From Sulfuritalea sp. (GTDB lineage: Bacteria; Pseudomonadota; Gammaproteobacteria; Burkholderiales; Rhodocyclaceae), in assembly GCA_016716965.1 (NCBI GenBank), contig JADJUP010000019.1, forward strand, positions 9,208 through 73,207: 64,000 nucleotides of DNA, read 5' to 3'. The stretch's first letter is position 1; every line of letters starts with the position of its first letter. Below are positions 18,427 to 27,130 of this stretch, in pieces. The translations under genes were made by a program, and so were the position numbers. The notes under the pieces are model-generated. The model was not told the DNA's origin. It did not search any database and saw nothing but the letters and a program-made list of their open reading frames with translations.

Positions 18427-19323
18427 TCAGCCGGGCGCGAGGAAGGCCCGGATCGCAGCGTTGACCTGCTGCGGCTGTTCGTGGATCACCCAGTGGCTGG
18501 CGCCGGCCATGCGCTCGATGCGCAGGTCCGGCACGAGTTCGTCCAGGCCTTCGAGCAGCACGGTCCCCAGGGCCGTGTCGGCCTCGCCCCAGATCACCAG
18601 GGTCGCCACGCGCACCGTCAGCGCCGCCGGGTCGAGCCTGAGCGCGGCGGCGCCGGGGTCGTCGGGCGTCGGCGGATAGAGCGGCGAGGCGCGGTAGAGG
18701 TTGAGCGCGCAGGCCAGCGCGCCGGGCTGCGACCAGGCTTCGCGATAGCGCGGGACGTCCTCGTCCTTCAGCGCGCACTGGCCGCTGGCGGTGGCGTTGA
18801 ACATCTTCAGCAGCCGATCAAAGCCGTTCTCGCGCAGCACGCGCTCGGCCTTGTCCAGGCGGAAGAAGTTCATGTAGGCGCTGGCCGCCTGCTGCGTGGG
18901 ATCGTGCGCCAGGGCGCGGGCGAAGGGCACGGTATGCGGGGCGTTGATGATGACCAGCTTGTTCACGTACTGCGGGTACAGCGCGGCGAAGGTCCAGGCG
19001 ATGGCGCCGCCCCAGTCGTGGGCCACCAGCACGCAGGTTTTGTCGTCCTGGCCGGCGCGCAGGTATTCGATCAGTTGGCGCAGGTCTTCCAGCAGCGGCT
19101 TGATGCGGTAGGCCTCGACGCCTTGCGGCTTGTCGGAAAGGTTGTGGCCGCGAAGGTCGAAGGCCACCGCCCGGTAATCCTTGCCGAACTCGTCGAGCTG
19201 GGCATGCCAGCAGTACCAGAACTCGGGAAAGCCGTGCACGAAGAGCATCAGCGGCGCATCGGCCGCGCCCTGCGCGACGCTGTGCAGGCGGATGCCGTTG
19301 GCCGGCGCGAGGAAGTCCTCCAT
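18427..19323 (-). CDS. epoxide hydrolase-like alpha/beta hydrolase
   Basis: 298 residues. Motifs of the epoxide hydrolase/haloalkane dehalogenase branch are HGFPEFWYCWHAQ (about 31-43, the oxyanion HGxP type) and AHDWGGAIAW with the nucleophile Asp (about 105-114). A cap-domain region follows, then VIWGEADTALG with an acid and AGASHWVIHEQP with the catalytic His near the end. An Asp nucleophile rather than Ser fits hydrolysis of an epoxide or carbon-halogen bond. It is the last gene of the ten-gene operon running from 28.3 kb, and its ATG overlaps the crotonase stop by one base. In this setting opening of an epoxide or a C-C/ester hydrolysis step is possible; the substrate is unknown. Confidence 0.85.
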   Translation of the reverse strand: MEDFLAPANGIRLHSVAQGAADAPLMLFVHGFPEFWYCWHAQLDEFGKDYRAVAFDLRGHNLSDKPQGVEAYRIKPLLEDLRQLIEYLRAGQDDKTCVLVAHDWGGAIAWTFAALYPQYVNKLVIINAPHTVPFARALAHDPTQQAASAYMNFFRLDKAERVLRENGFDRLLKMFNATASGQCALKDEDVPRYREAWSQPGALACALNLYRASPLYPPTPDDPGAAALRLDPAALTVRVATLVIWGEADTALGTVLLEGLDELVPDLRIERMAGASHWVIHEQPQQVNAAIRAFLAPG

Positions 19324-20135
19324 CAGTCCTTGAACACCGGCTCGCGCTTTTGCATGGCGGCGGCGCCGGCTTCGAACAGGTCCTTCGACATCAGCATCGC
19401 CGAGTTCCAGGTGGCGATGTAGTTGAGGCCGTCGGCCACCGAGTGGTCGCGGGCGTAGGTGATCATTTCCTTGCAGCCGCGAATGGCCAGCGGCGACTTG
19501 GCGGCGATGCTCCGCGCCGTCTCCATCACACCGGCGTGGAGCGCCTCGGCGCTTTCGTAGCAGCGGTTGACCAGGCGCATCTCCCTGGCTTCGGCGCCAT
19601 CGACGCGGCGCCCGGTGTAGGCCAGCTCGCGCGCCATGCCCTCGCCGATCAGCCCGGGCAGGCGTTGCAGGGTGCCGACGTCGGCCGTCATGCCGACGTC
19701 GATCTCGCGCACCGAGAACCAGGCATCCGCCGAGCAGTAGCGCATGTCGCAGGCGGTGACGAGGTCGATGCCGCCGCCGATGCAGGCGCCGTGAATGGCG
19801 GCCAACACCGGCTTGCGGCAGCGCTCGACGGAGGTAAGCGTGTCCTGCAGGCGCAGGATCAGGCGGCGCAGCTTTTCGCGCTTGCGGGCGTCGTCCTCGT
19901 CTTCGATCTTGGCGGGGACGCCCATCAGCAGCGCGAGGTCGATGCCGGAGGTGAAATACTTGCCGCGTCCGACCAGCACGCCGACGCGCGCCGCGGGGGT
20001 TTCGTCCAGCCATTGCATGGCCTGCTCGATCTCGTACCACATCGGCTCGCTCATGGCGTTGGCCTTGTCCGGCCGGTTGAGGGCGATGGTGGCGACGTTG
20101 CCGTCGAGCGTGACGTCGAGGGTGCTGAATTCCAT
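19323..20135 (-). CDS. crotonase, Delta3,5-Delta2,4-dienoyl-CoA isomerase-like (ECH1 type)
   Basis: 270 residues of the crotonase superfamily. The oxyanion-hole segments are GKYFTSGIDLALLMG (about 57-71) and AAIHGACIGGGIDLVTACD (about 108-126). The segment VREIDVGMTADVGTLQRLPG (about 138-157) closely follows the ECH1 dienoyl-CoA isomerase pattern, including its acidic residues, and differs from the paired Glu of classic enoyl-CoA hydratases. ECH1-type enzymes move double bonds of unsaturated acyl-CoAs so that beta-oxidation can continue. The ATG at 20135 has a GGAAG-like site. It lies 11 bases after the CoA ligase stop and overlaps the next gene by one base. It could equally act on a cyclic dienoyl-CoA. 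Confidence 0.84.
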   Translation of the reverse strand: MEFSTLDVTLDGNVATIALNRPDKANAMSEPMWYEIEQAMQWLDETPAARVGVLVGRGKYFTSGIDLALLMGVPAKIEDEDDARKREKLRRLILRLQDTLTSVERCRKPVLAAIHGACIGGGIDLVTACDMRYCSADAWFSVREIDVGMTADVGTLQRLPGLIGEGMARELAYTGRRVDGAEAREMRLVNRCYESAEALHAGVMETARSIAAKSPLAIRGCKEMITYARDHSVADGLNYIATWNSAMLMSKDLFEAGAAAMQKREPVFKD

Positions 20136-20146
20136 GGAGCTTCCTT

Positions 20147-21715
20147 TCACAGGTCGGCGGGCGGCACGAAAGTATCGCGCAACTCGCGCTTGAGGATCTT
20201 GCCGATGGCGCTGCGCGGCAGGGAATCGACGATTTCGACGGCGGCGAGGCGCTGGGTCTTGCCGAGGCGGGCGTTGGCCCAGTCGCGGAGTTCGGTCGCG
20301 GCCGCAATCGCCGTACCGCCAGCGCCGACTCTTGCAACGACGAAGGCCACCGGCGTTTCGCCCCAGCGCTGCGAGGCGACGCCGACCACGGCCGCTTCGG
20401 CCACGGCCGGGTGCTGCACCAGCACGGCTTCGAGGTCGCTGGGATAGACGTTGAAGCCGCCGCTGATGATCATGTCCTTCTTCCGGTCCATCAGCGTCAG
20501 GAAGCCCTCGGCATCGAAGCGGCCGACGTCGCCGGTGCGGATGAAGCGCTTGCCGTCGGGCGCGTACCACTCGGCCTCGCGGGTCTTGTCGGGCTGGCGG
20601 TGGTAGCCCTGCATCATCGCCGGCGAATGGCCGACCACTTCACCGATTCCGCCGGCGGCGACTTCCGCGCCGGCCTCGTCGATCAGGCGGATGTCATGGC
20701 CCTCGGCGGGCTGCCCGACAGTGGCAAGCTTGTCCGGGAACTCGTGCGCCCGGAGCACCACCGTGCCGCCGCCCTCGGTCATGCCGTAATACTCGATCAG
20801 GCCGCCCGGCCAGCGGCGCAGGATGTCGGCCTTGAGCGCGGCGGCGAAGGGCGCGCTGGTGCAGAACTTCATGCGGAAGGCAGAGAGGTCATGGCGCTCG
20901 AAATCGGGGTGCGCCATCAGGCGCGCGTACTGCACCGGCACCAGCATGGTGTGGGTGGCGTGATGGTGCTGGGCGAGCGCGAGGTAGCGGCCGGCCTCGA
21001 ACTTCGGCATCAGCACGGCGCTGCCGCCCAGCACCACGGCGGGGAAGAAGCTGACCAGCGTGGTGTTGGAGTAGAGCGGCGTCGACACCAGGGTCACCGC
21101 ATCGGGGCCGTAGCCGTGGTCACGGGCGCGCTGCGCATGCACCCAGCGCATGCCGTGCGGCTGGACGATGCCCTTGGGGGTGCCGGTGGTGCCCGAGGAA
21201 TAGATGATGTTGAAGGGCCACTCGGGGCGGATCGCCACCGGCTCCGGCACGCTGCCGGCCGGCGCCAGCCAGTTAGAGAAGGGCGTGCCGGCGGCGGATT
21301 CGTCGAGGGTGATCCAGGGCACGGCGATCTGCGTCCGCACCGGCGCCAGTTCATCGGCCACGGCGGCATCGACGAAGAACAGGCGCGCTTCGGCATTGGC
21401 CGCCATGTCGGCGATGGTCTGCGGCATCGAGGAGGGCGCCAGCGGCGCCACGGCAACGCCGGCACGCAGGGCGCCAAGGAAGACGGCGGCATATTCGAGC
21501 GAGCTGCCGGCGCAGATGGCGATGGCCTCGGTCGGGCGGATGCCGGCGCGCTGCAGGGTGGCGGCGACGCGATCCATCATCGCGTCGAGCGTGGCGAAGG
21601 AGACGCGGCGCTCGCCCTCGATCAGGGCCGGGTGGTCGGGGCGTTGCGCGGCGTGGAAGCGGATCAGCTCGCCGTAGCTGGCGAAGGGGCGGGCGAGCAG
21701 CTCGTCGAGAGTCAT
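20147..21715 (-). CDS. AMP-forming acyl-CoA ligase
   Basis: 522 residues of the ANL superfamily, forming acyl-CoA from acid, ATP and CoA. Visible motifs are IIYSSGTTGTPKGIVQPHG (about 171-189, phosphate loop), YYGMTEGGG (A5), FIRTGDVGRFDAEGFL with the ribose-binding Asp, KKDMIISGGFNVYPSDLE (hinge), and the catalytic-Lys region LPRSAIGKILKRELRD close to the C-terminus. Full family length, cytosolic. Its ATG overlaps the MaoC stop by four bases (ATGA), so it is coupled to MaoC in the long minus-strand operon. It is only distantly similar to the ligase at 8569-10050, so the two operons may activate different acids. Confidence 0.88.
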   Translation of the reverse strand: MTLDELLARPFASYGELIRFHAAQRPDHPALIEGERRVSFATLDAMMDRVAATLQRAGIRPTEAIAICAGSSLEYAAVFLGALRAGVAVAPLAPSSMPQTIADMAANAEARLFFVDAAVADELAPVRTQIAVPWITLDESAAGTPFSNWLAPAGSVPEPVAIRPEWPFNIIYSSGTTGTPKGIVQPHGMRWVHAQRARDHGYGPDAVTLVSTPLYSNTTLVSFFPAVVLGGSAVLMPKFEAGRYLALAQHHHATHTMLVPVQYARLMAHPDFERHDLSAFRMKFCTSAPFAAALKADILRRWPGGLIEYYGMTEGGGTVVLRAHEFPDKLATVGQPAEGHDIRLIDEAGAEVAAGGIGEVVGHSPAMMQGYHRQPDKTREAEWYAPDGKRFIRTGDVGRFDAEGFLTLMDRKKDMIISGGFNVYPSDLEAVLVQHPAVAEAAVVGVASQRWGETPVAFVVARVGAGGTAIAAATELRDWANARLGKTQRLAAVEIVDSLPRSAIGKILKRELRDTFVPPADL

Positions 21716-22191
21716 GCGGCCTTGGGCGGCGCCGGGTCGCGCCTGCGGTACATGCCGTAGCCTTCCATCTGCGCAACTTCCTCGTTGTTCTGGTTGAGCG
21801 TTTCCCAGCGCACTTTGACCAGGCCGACGTGGGGCTTGCTTTCCATGGGCCGCGCTTCGAGCACGACGGAGCGCACGTGCAGCGTGTCGCCGGGGCGCAC
21901 CGGCTTGATCCAGCGGATGTTCTCGAGGCCGGGGGAGCCGAGGCTGGCGGTTTCGAGGAGGAACTCGTCGCACATCATGCGCATGGTCAGGGCACACGTA
22001 TGCCAACCGCTGGCGCAAAGCCCGCCGAATAGGCTGGCCTTGCCGGCTTCCTCCGACAGGTGGAAGGGCTGCGGGTCGAATTTCTTGGCGAAGTCGATGA
22101 TTTCCTCGGCGGTGACGGCGTAGGCGCCGAATTCGCGGACCTTGCCGACGGGGAAATCCTCCCAGTAGTACTTGTATGTTTTGGTGGTCAT
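21712..22191 (-). CDS. MaoC-like dehydratase (hotdog fold)
   Basis: 159 residues of the MaoC/R-hydratase family, which add water to or remove it from enoyl-CoA thioesters. The hydratase-2 motif is seen as FDPQPFHLSEEAGKASLFGG (about 38-57), with the Asp and His of the DxxxxH pair, followed by ASGWHTCAL and LENIRWIKPVRPGDTL. The protein starts MTTKTYKYYWEDFPVG, as do many close relatives. Single hotdog, no signal peptide. It lies 9 bases after the ComB-like gene and overlaps the CoA ligase by four bases. In this operon it may be the enoyl-CoA hydration step, since the two crotonases look like isomerases. Confidence 0.87.
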   Translation of the reverse strand: MTTKTYKYYWEDFPVGKVREFGAYAVTAEEIIDFAKKFDPQPFHLSEEAGKASLFGGLCASGWHTCALTMRMMCDEFLLETASLGSPGLENIRWIKPVRPGDTLHVRSVVLEARPMESKPHVGLVKVRWETLNQNNEEVAQMEGYGMYRRRDPAPPKAA

Positions 22192-22200
22192 GGTCGTCTT

Positions 22201-22920
22201 TCAGGCGGGGCGCAGGGCGCCGTCTTGAAGTTTGGGCACTACGTCGTAACAGCTTTCCTGGGCCGCGAAGGCAACTTCGTCGTCCAGGCGGCGCGCCAGC
22301 ATCATGCGGCCGACGCGGGCGCGGCGCAGGGCGTCGAGGCCGTCGCAGTGGTCGTGCAGCAGTTCGGCGGCGAGCGCGGCATCGGAATACTCGGCATCCG
22401 GCAGGGCCTGGTGGAACAGGGAAACGAAATAGCCGGCGCCGTAGAAATCCTCGAGGTTGAAGTTGTCCGCCGAGCCCGAGCAGACGATGAGGATGGTGGC
22501 CTCCGCATGCGCCGCGACGATGCGTTCGACCACGGCGCGGCCGTTGAGCAGGGCGGCGGCATAGACATGGGCGGCGCCCTGCGACTTGGCCAGCGCCACG
22601 GTGCCATTGGTGGTGCAGTAGATCAGGCGCCGGCCGGCGATGCCTTCGGCCAGCAGGGCCTTGGGCGTCGGGTGCACGAAGCCGGGCAGGGTGTCGGCAT
22701 TGAGTTCGCCCGAGAGCACGTAGGAGCCGGCCGGGTAGTTTGCAGCGGCGGCCTGCGCGGCGCGGCCGTCGAGAGTGGCGATGACTTCGGTGGCGCCGTG
22801 GGCGAGAGCCGTGACGATGGAGGAAGTGGCGAAGAGGATGTCGAGCACCACCACCACCTTGCCTTCGAGGCGCTGCGCGTCGAGTTCCTCCTTCTTCAGC
22901 AGGACGTGGACCTTGGCCAT
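22201..22920 (-). CDS. ComB-family 2-phosphosulfolactate phosphatase-like protein
   Basis: 239 residues of the ComB family. In methanogens ComB dephosphorylates 2-phosphosulfolactate during coenzyme M synthesis, but many bacteria without that pathway carry homologues of unknown substrate. Seen are KVVVVLDILFATSSIVTALAHG (about 17-38, the DxxRATS-like motif), PTPKALLAEGIAGRRLIYCTT (about 80-100) with NGT following, and IVCSGSADNFNLEDFYGAG (about 137-155). The start at 22920 overlaps the PaaI-like stop by one base. Other coenzyme M genes are not in the window. The location inside a beta-oxidation operon is unusual and suggests a different phosphate- or sulfonate-bearing substrate. Confidence 0.82.
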   Translation of the reverse strand: MAKVHVLLKKEELDAQRLEGKVVVVLDILFATSSIVTALAHGATEVIATLDGRAAQAAAANYPAGSYVLSGELNADTLPGFVHPTPKALLAEGIAGRRLIYCTTNGTVALAKSQGAAHVYAAALLNGRAVVERIVAAHAEATILIVCSGSADNFNLEDFYGAGYFVSLFHQALPDAEYSDAALAAELLHDHCDGLDALRRARVGRMMLARRLDDEVAFAAQESCYDVVPKLQDGALRPA

Positions 22921-23375
22921 CAGCCGTCCGTCCTTTCCTTGGGCACCGCCGGCTTCATAAGGGCGAAGACGCCCGTGCCGGTCATGATCACGCGCTCGCC
23001 GCAAACCAGCGTGCAACTGGCATAGGCCAGGCGCCCGCCCATGCGGTCGAGATCGACGTGGGCTTCGACCCAGTCGCCCGGTTCGGCGCCGGAGACGAAG
23101 TTGGTGGTGAGGCTCACCGTGACGATGGGCTGCGGCGGTTCCTTCGAGCTGGAGACGACGATGCCCAGCGCGGTGTCGAACATCGAGACGAGGAAGCCGC
23201 CGTGGGCGATGTGGCGGATGTTGGTATGGCGATCCTCGACGCGGATCGCCAGTACCATCTGCCCGCGTTCGCCGCCCTTGCTGGCGTCGATGCGGTAATA
23301 CCAGGGGCCGAGGCTGGTCAGGTAGCCGCCGCCGCGCTTGAGGGGCTTGAAGCCTTCTGGAATGTCGTTTGTCAT
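22920..23375 (-). CDS. PaaI-family hotdog thioesterase
   Basis: 151 residues with the single hotdog fold. The signature HIAHGGFLVSMFDTALGIVV (about 55-74), with the HGG and the following acidic residue, is that of PaaI/YbgC-like thioesterases, which hydrolyse acyl- or aryl-CoA. VSLTTNFVSGAEPGDWVEA (about 87-105) is the usual central strand pair. Cytosolic. It overlaps the preceding crotonase by four bases and the ComB-like gene by one, so it is clearly part of the operon. It probably releases stalled CoA thioesters; the natural substrate is not readable. Confidence 0.86.
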   Translation of the reverse strand: MTNDIPEGFKPLKRGGGYLTSLGPWYYRIDASKGGERGQMVLAIRVEDRHTNIRHIAHGGFLVSMFDTALGIVVSSSKEPPQPIVTVSLTTNFVSGAEPGDWVEAHVDLDRMGGRLAYASCTLVCGERVIMTGTGVFALMKPAVPKERTDG

Positions 23376-24151
23376 TGTTTGTCGTGGAGCTTGTCGGGGT
23401 CGGGGCTGCGCTTTTCGAGGAAGGCGGCGAAGATTTCCTTGGCGGCAGGGGCGGCGACGAGGTCGCCGAAGAAGATCACTTCCTCGTCAATGGCCTCGAT
23501 CGCGCTGCGGTCCGGCGGGCGCTTCAGCAGCGCCTTGGTCACGGCGAGCGATCCGGCCGGGCGGGCGGCGAGCTTCTGCGCGGCTTCCATGGCGGCGGCC
23601 ATCAGTTCGCCGGGGGCCAGCACGCGATTGACGAAGCCGGCTTCCCGTGCCGTGGCGGCATCGAAGGGCTCGCCCAGCATCAGGAGTTCGGCGGCGCGCT
23701 GGTAGCCGGCGACGCGCGGCAGCAGCAGGCTGGAGCCGCCCTCGGGGCAGAGCGCGAGATTGACGAAGGGCAACTGGAAGCGGGCGTTGTCGGCGGCATA
23801 GACCAGGTCGCAATGCAGCAGCATGGTCGTGCCGATGCCAACCGCATTGCCGGCGACGGCGGCGACGATGGGCTTTTCGAAGGCGGCGATGAGGTGCAGG
23901 AAGGGAATCGCGGCGCTGGGGTCGCCGACCTTGCGCTGCAGGAAGTCGGCGAGGTCGTTGCCGGCGGTGAACATGTCCTCCTGGCCGCGCAGCAGCACCA
24001 CCCGAACATGGCTGTCGTCCCGCGCCCGCGACAGCGCCGCGCTCATGGCGCGATACATGTCGGAGGTGATGGCGTTCTTCTTCTCGCGGCGACTGATCTC
24101 GATGGTGACGATGCCGTCCTTGCTGTCGACCAGGATGTTGGGGTGGCTCAT
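23372..24151 (-). CDS. crotonase, Delta3-Delta2-enoyl-CoA isomerase-like
   Basis: 259 residues of the crotonase family. The segments FTAGNDLADFLQRK (about 61-74) and AAVAGNAVGIGTTMLLHCD (about 97-115) form the oxyanion hole. FVNLALCPEGGSSLLLPRV (about 128-146) carries the single Glu typical of peroxisomal-type Delta3,Delta2-enoyl-CoA isomerases, and FTAGNDL also matches that group better than classic hydratases. The reaction would shift a cis or trans 3-double bond to the trans-2 position. It lies 4 bases after the DmdC-like dehydrogenase and overlaps the thioesterase. Assignment within the crotonase family is moderate; hydratase activity cannot be excluded. Confidence 0.84.
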   Translation of the reverse strand: MSHPNILVDSKDGIVTIEISRREKKNAITSDMYRAMSAALSRARDDSHVRVVLLRGQEDMFTAGNDLADFLQRKVGDPSAAIPFLHLIAAFEKPIVAAVAGNAVGIGTTMLLHCDLVYAADNARFQLPFVNLALCPEGGSSLLLPRVAGYQRAAELLMLGEPFDAATAREAGFVNRVLAPGELMAAAMEAAQKLAARPAGSLAVTKALLKRPPDRSAIEAIDEEVIFFGDLVAAPAAKEIFAAFLEKRSPDPDKLHDKQ

Positions 24152-24155
24152 CGGC

Positions 24156-25961
24156 TTAGAAACTTTCGGGCGGCATGGTCAGCGTGGTGTCGTCGAGGCT
24201 GCGCAGGAGTTCGTGCCACTGGCGAACCTTGGGCAGTTCCCAGCGGTAGAACCAGCGGCAGGCGGCCAGTTTGCCACGATAAAAGTCCCCATCCGTGCCC
24301 TGGGCGGCGATGCCGTTTTGCAGCCCGCGCTGCGCGGCGAGTGCCTGGCGCAGCCAGATCCAGGCGATCACCGTGTGGCCGAAGGCTTCGAGAAAGAGCA
24401 CGGCATTGGCCAGCGCCAGCGTCGGGTTGGCAGCCAGCGTTGGCGCCAGGGCTTGCAGCGTGGTGGCGACCTCATTCGTGGCCGCCTGCAGTTCGCCGGC
24501 GTAGGGTGCCAGCGCCGGATCGCTTTGCGCTTCGGCGACGGTCTTGGCGGCTTCACGTGCAAACAGCTTCATTGCCGCGCCACCGTTCATCGCCGCCTTG
24601 CGCCCGAGCAGGTCGAGCGCCTGGATGCCGTGGGTGCCCTCGTGGATCGGATTGAGACGATTGTCGCGGTAGTACTGCTCTACCGGATATTCGCGGGTGT
24701 AGCCGTAGCCGCCGTGGATCTGGATCGCCAGGCTGTTGGCTTCGAGGCACCACTGCGAGGGCCAGGATTTGGCGATCGGCGTCAGCAGGTCGAGCAGCAG
24801 TCCGGCCTCCTGAATCGCCGTGTCGTCAGCGCCGACTTTCGTCTCATCCACCAGCCGCGCACAGTAAAGGCACAACGCGTAGCCGGCTTCGACATAGGCC
24901 TTTTGCGCCAGCAGCATGCGGCGGATGTCGGCATGCTCGATCAGCTTGAGCTGCGGGTCATTCGGATTCTTGTTGGTCGGCGCGCGACCCTGTGGCCGCT
25001 CTTTGGCGTAATCGAGCGAGGCGAGGTAGCCGCGGTAGCCCAGCATCACGGCACCCATGCCGACACCGATGCGCGCCTCGTTCATCATGTGGAACATGTA
25101 GTTGAGGCCCTTGTGCGGCTCGCCCACGAGTTCGCCGATGCACTCGCCCTTTTCGCCGAAGCTCAGCATGGTCGAGGTGGTGCCGCGATAGCCCATCTTG
25201 TGGATCAGGCCGGCCAGCGCGACGTCGTTGCGGGCGCCGAGGCTGCCGTCCGCAGCGACGTGGAACTTGGGCACGATGAATAACGAAATGCCCTTGACGC
25301 CGGGCGGGCCACCGGGAATCTTGGCCAGCACCAGGTGCACGATGTTTTCCGACAGCTCGTGGTCGCCGGCGGAAATGAAGATCTTGTTGCCGACTATCGA
25401 ATACGTGCCATCCGCGTTGGGCGTCGCGCTGGTGGTGATGTCCGAGAGGCTGGAGCCGGCCTGCGGCTCGGTGAGCGCCATGGTGCCGAAGAAGCGACCG
25501 GCCAGCAGCGGGCCGAGGTACTTTGCCCGTTGCGCATCGCTGCCGAAGCGGTGGATGACGTTGGCGTTGGCGATGGTGAGGAATGGATAGGCGGCGGTGC
25601 CGACGTTGGCGCCCTTGAACAGCGAGAACGCCGCCTGCGTCAGCAGCACCGGCAACTGCATGCCGCCGCGTTCGAAATCGTGGGCGGCGGCGATGAAGCC
25701 GGCCTCGCAGAAGGCCTTCAGCGCCTCGCCGACTTCCGGGATCATGCTCACGCGCCGGCCGTCGAAGGTCGGCTCGTGCTCGTCGGCCTTGCGGTTGTGC
25801 GGCGCGAACTTCTCTTCGGCGATGGCGGCTGCCGTGTCGAGCACGGCGGCGAAGGTCTCGCGGCTGTGCTCGGCGTAGCGCGGGCGCTGCGTCAGGGCTT
25901 CGGCATCGAGGACTTCGAAGAGCTGGAAATCGAGGTCACGACGATTGATGATGGAATTCAT
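24156..25961 (-). CDS. DmdC-like acyl-CoA dehydrogenase (about 600-residue type)
   Basis: 601 residues, long for the superfamily. After an N-terminal extension the flavin-site motif MALTEPQAGSSLSDITTSA (about 160-178) and the loop GLIHKMGYRGTTSTMLSF follow. QIHGGYGYTREYPVEQYYRD and then IHEGTHGIQALDLLGRK (about 458-474) supply the catalytic Glu at the MCAD position. About 120 extra C-terminal residues form the helical domain seen in DmdC, the 3-methylmercaptopropionyl-CoA dehydrogenase, and its relatives. Many relatives act on other acyl-CoAs, so the DMSP pathway is not implied. It lies 40 bases after the small dehydrogenase subunit in the operon. Confidence 0.87.
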   Translation of the reverse strand: MNSIINRRDLDFQLFEVLDAEALTQRPRYAEHSRETFAAVLDTAAAIAEEKFAPHNRKADEHEPTFDGRRVSMIPEVGEALKAFCEAGFIAAAHDFERGGMQLPVLLTQAAFSLFKGANVGTAAYPFLTIANANVIHRFGSDAQRAKYLGPLLAGRFFGTMALTEPQAGSSLSDITTSATPNADGTYSIVGNKIFISAGDHELSENIVHLVLAKIPGGPPGVKGISLFIVPKFHVAADGSLGARNDVALAGLIHKMGYRGTTSTMLSFGEKGECIGELVGEPHKGLNYMFHMMNEARIGVGMGAVMLGYRGYLASLDYAKERPQGRAPTNKNPNDPQLKLIEHADIRRMLLAQKAYVEAGYALCLYCARLVDETKVGADDTAIQEAGLLLDLLTPIAKSWPSQWCLEANSLAIQIHGGYGYTREYPVEQYYRDNRLNPIHEGTHGIQALDLLGRKAAMNGGAAMKLFAREAAKTVAEAQSDPALAPYAGELQAATNEVATTLQALAPTLAANPTLALANAVLFLEAFGHTVIAWIWLRQALAAQRGLQNGIAAQGTDGDFYRGKLAACRWFYRWELPKVRQWHELLRSLDDTTLTMPPESF

Positions 25962-26001
25962 GCCGAGACCTTGGGGTCGAGGCGGAGCTACTGTTCCCTG
26001 T

Positions 26002-27126
26002 TTACGCCGCGAGCAGCGTGTCGCTAAAACGGCCGAGGTGGTAATCGACGTCGCCGAAGCTAAGGCCGATCATGGTCAGGCGCTTGAAGTAGTGGCCGAC
26101 ATTGAGCTCATCCGTGACGCCCATGCCGCCATGCAGTTGCACCGCCTGCTGGCCGACGAGGCGTGCCGACTGCAGCACGTAGGCCTTGGCGGCGGCGATG
26201 CAGCGGCTGCGTTCGGCGGCGTCATCCGAGTCGGCACGCACGGCGGCAAGCGTGGCCATGGAGCGGGCCTGCTCGGTGGCGATCACCATGTCGGCCATGC
26301 GGTGCTGCAGGGCCTGGAACTTGCCGATCGGCGTGCCGAACTGCTTGCGCGTCTTGAGGTATTCGAGCGTGACTTCGTTCAGCGCGGCCATGATGCCGAC
26401 GGCTTCGGCGCAGAGCGCGGCGTTGGCGTAATCGACGGCGCGTTCGATCAGCGGCAGGGCGCCGCCGGCGGGGCCGATCAGGGCGTCGGCGCCTACCTGG
26501 ACCCCGTCAAGACGAAGGTCCGCGGCGCGGGCGCCGTCCTGGGTCGGGTAGCCGCGCAGGCTCAGTCCGGGCGCCTTGGCGTCGACCAGGAAAAGAGAGA
26601 GGCCGAGGACTTCGCGGGCCGAGACGATGAACTTGTCGGCGGACGGCGCGGCGATCACCACCGTCTTGGCGCCGTCGAGCTTCCAGCCGCCGCCGGCCGG
26701 CGTTGCCCTGGTGGTGACGTGGTCGAGGGCGTAGCGGCCGCCGGATTCAAAGTGGGCGAAGGCGAGCATCAGTTCGCCGCCGGCGATGGCGGGCAGCAGG
26801 GCGTCCTTTTGCGCGGCGCTGCCGGCGTCACGAATGAGGCCTCCGCAGAGCACGACGCTGGGCAGGTAGGGTTCGAGCGCCAGGCCGCGACCGAGCATTT
26901 CCATCACCAGCATGCTGTCGACGGCGTTGCCATCGAGTCCGCCGAAGTCTTCGGGGAAGGGCAGGGCGAGGATGCCGAACTCGGCGAAGGTGGCCCAGGC
27001 GGCGCGATCGAAGCCATCCGCCGACTTGCTCATGGCGCGGCGGTGTTCGAAGCCGTAGTCGCGGGCATAGAAGCGGCGCAGGGTGTCCTGCAGGGCGGTC
27101 TGTTCTTCCGTGTAGTCGAAGTTCAT
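26002..27126 (-). CDS. acyl-CoA dehydrogenase, small/non-catalytic-type subunit
   Basis: 374 residues, paralogous to the protein at 10047-11144 (both start MNFD and share RKQFGTPIGKFQALQHRMAD-like and QLHGGMGVTDEL-like segments). The C-terminal region reads KRLTMIGLSFGDVDYHLGRF, without Glu at the MCAD catalytic position. ANAALCAEAVGIM also lacks the alternative Glu. It should therefore pair with the adjacent large subunit as a heteromer. The FAD-binding domain shows GLDGNAVDSMLVMEMLGRG. Located 4 bases after the large subunit stop, second in the operon. Confidence 0.85.
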   Translation of the reverse strand: MNFDYTEEQTALQDTLRRFYARDYGFEHRRAMSKSADGFDRAAWATFAEFGILALPFPEDFGGLDGNAVDSMLVMEMLGRGLALEPYLPSVVLCGGLIRDAGSAAQKDALLPAIAGGELMLAFAHFESGGRYALDHVTTRATPAGGGWKLDGAKTVVIAAPSADKFIVSAREVLGLSLFLVDAKAPGLSLRGYPTQDGARAADLRLDGVQVGADALIGPAGGALPLIERAVDYANAALCAEAVGIMAALNEVTLEYLKTRKQFGTPIGKFQALQHRMADMVIATEQARSMATLAAVRADSDDAAERSRCIAAAKAYVLQSARLVGQQAVQLHGGMGVTDELNVGHYFKRLTMIGLSFGDVDYHLGRFSDTLLAA

Positions 27127-27130
27127 GGTG

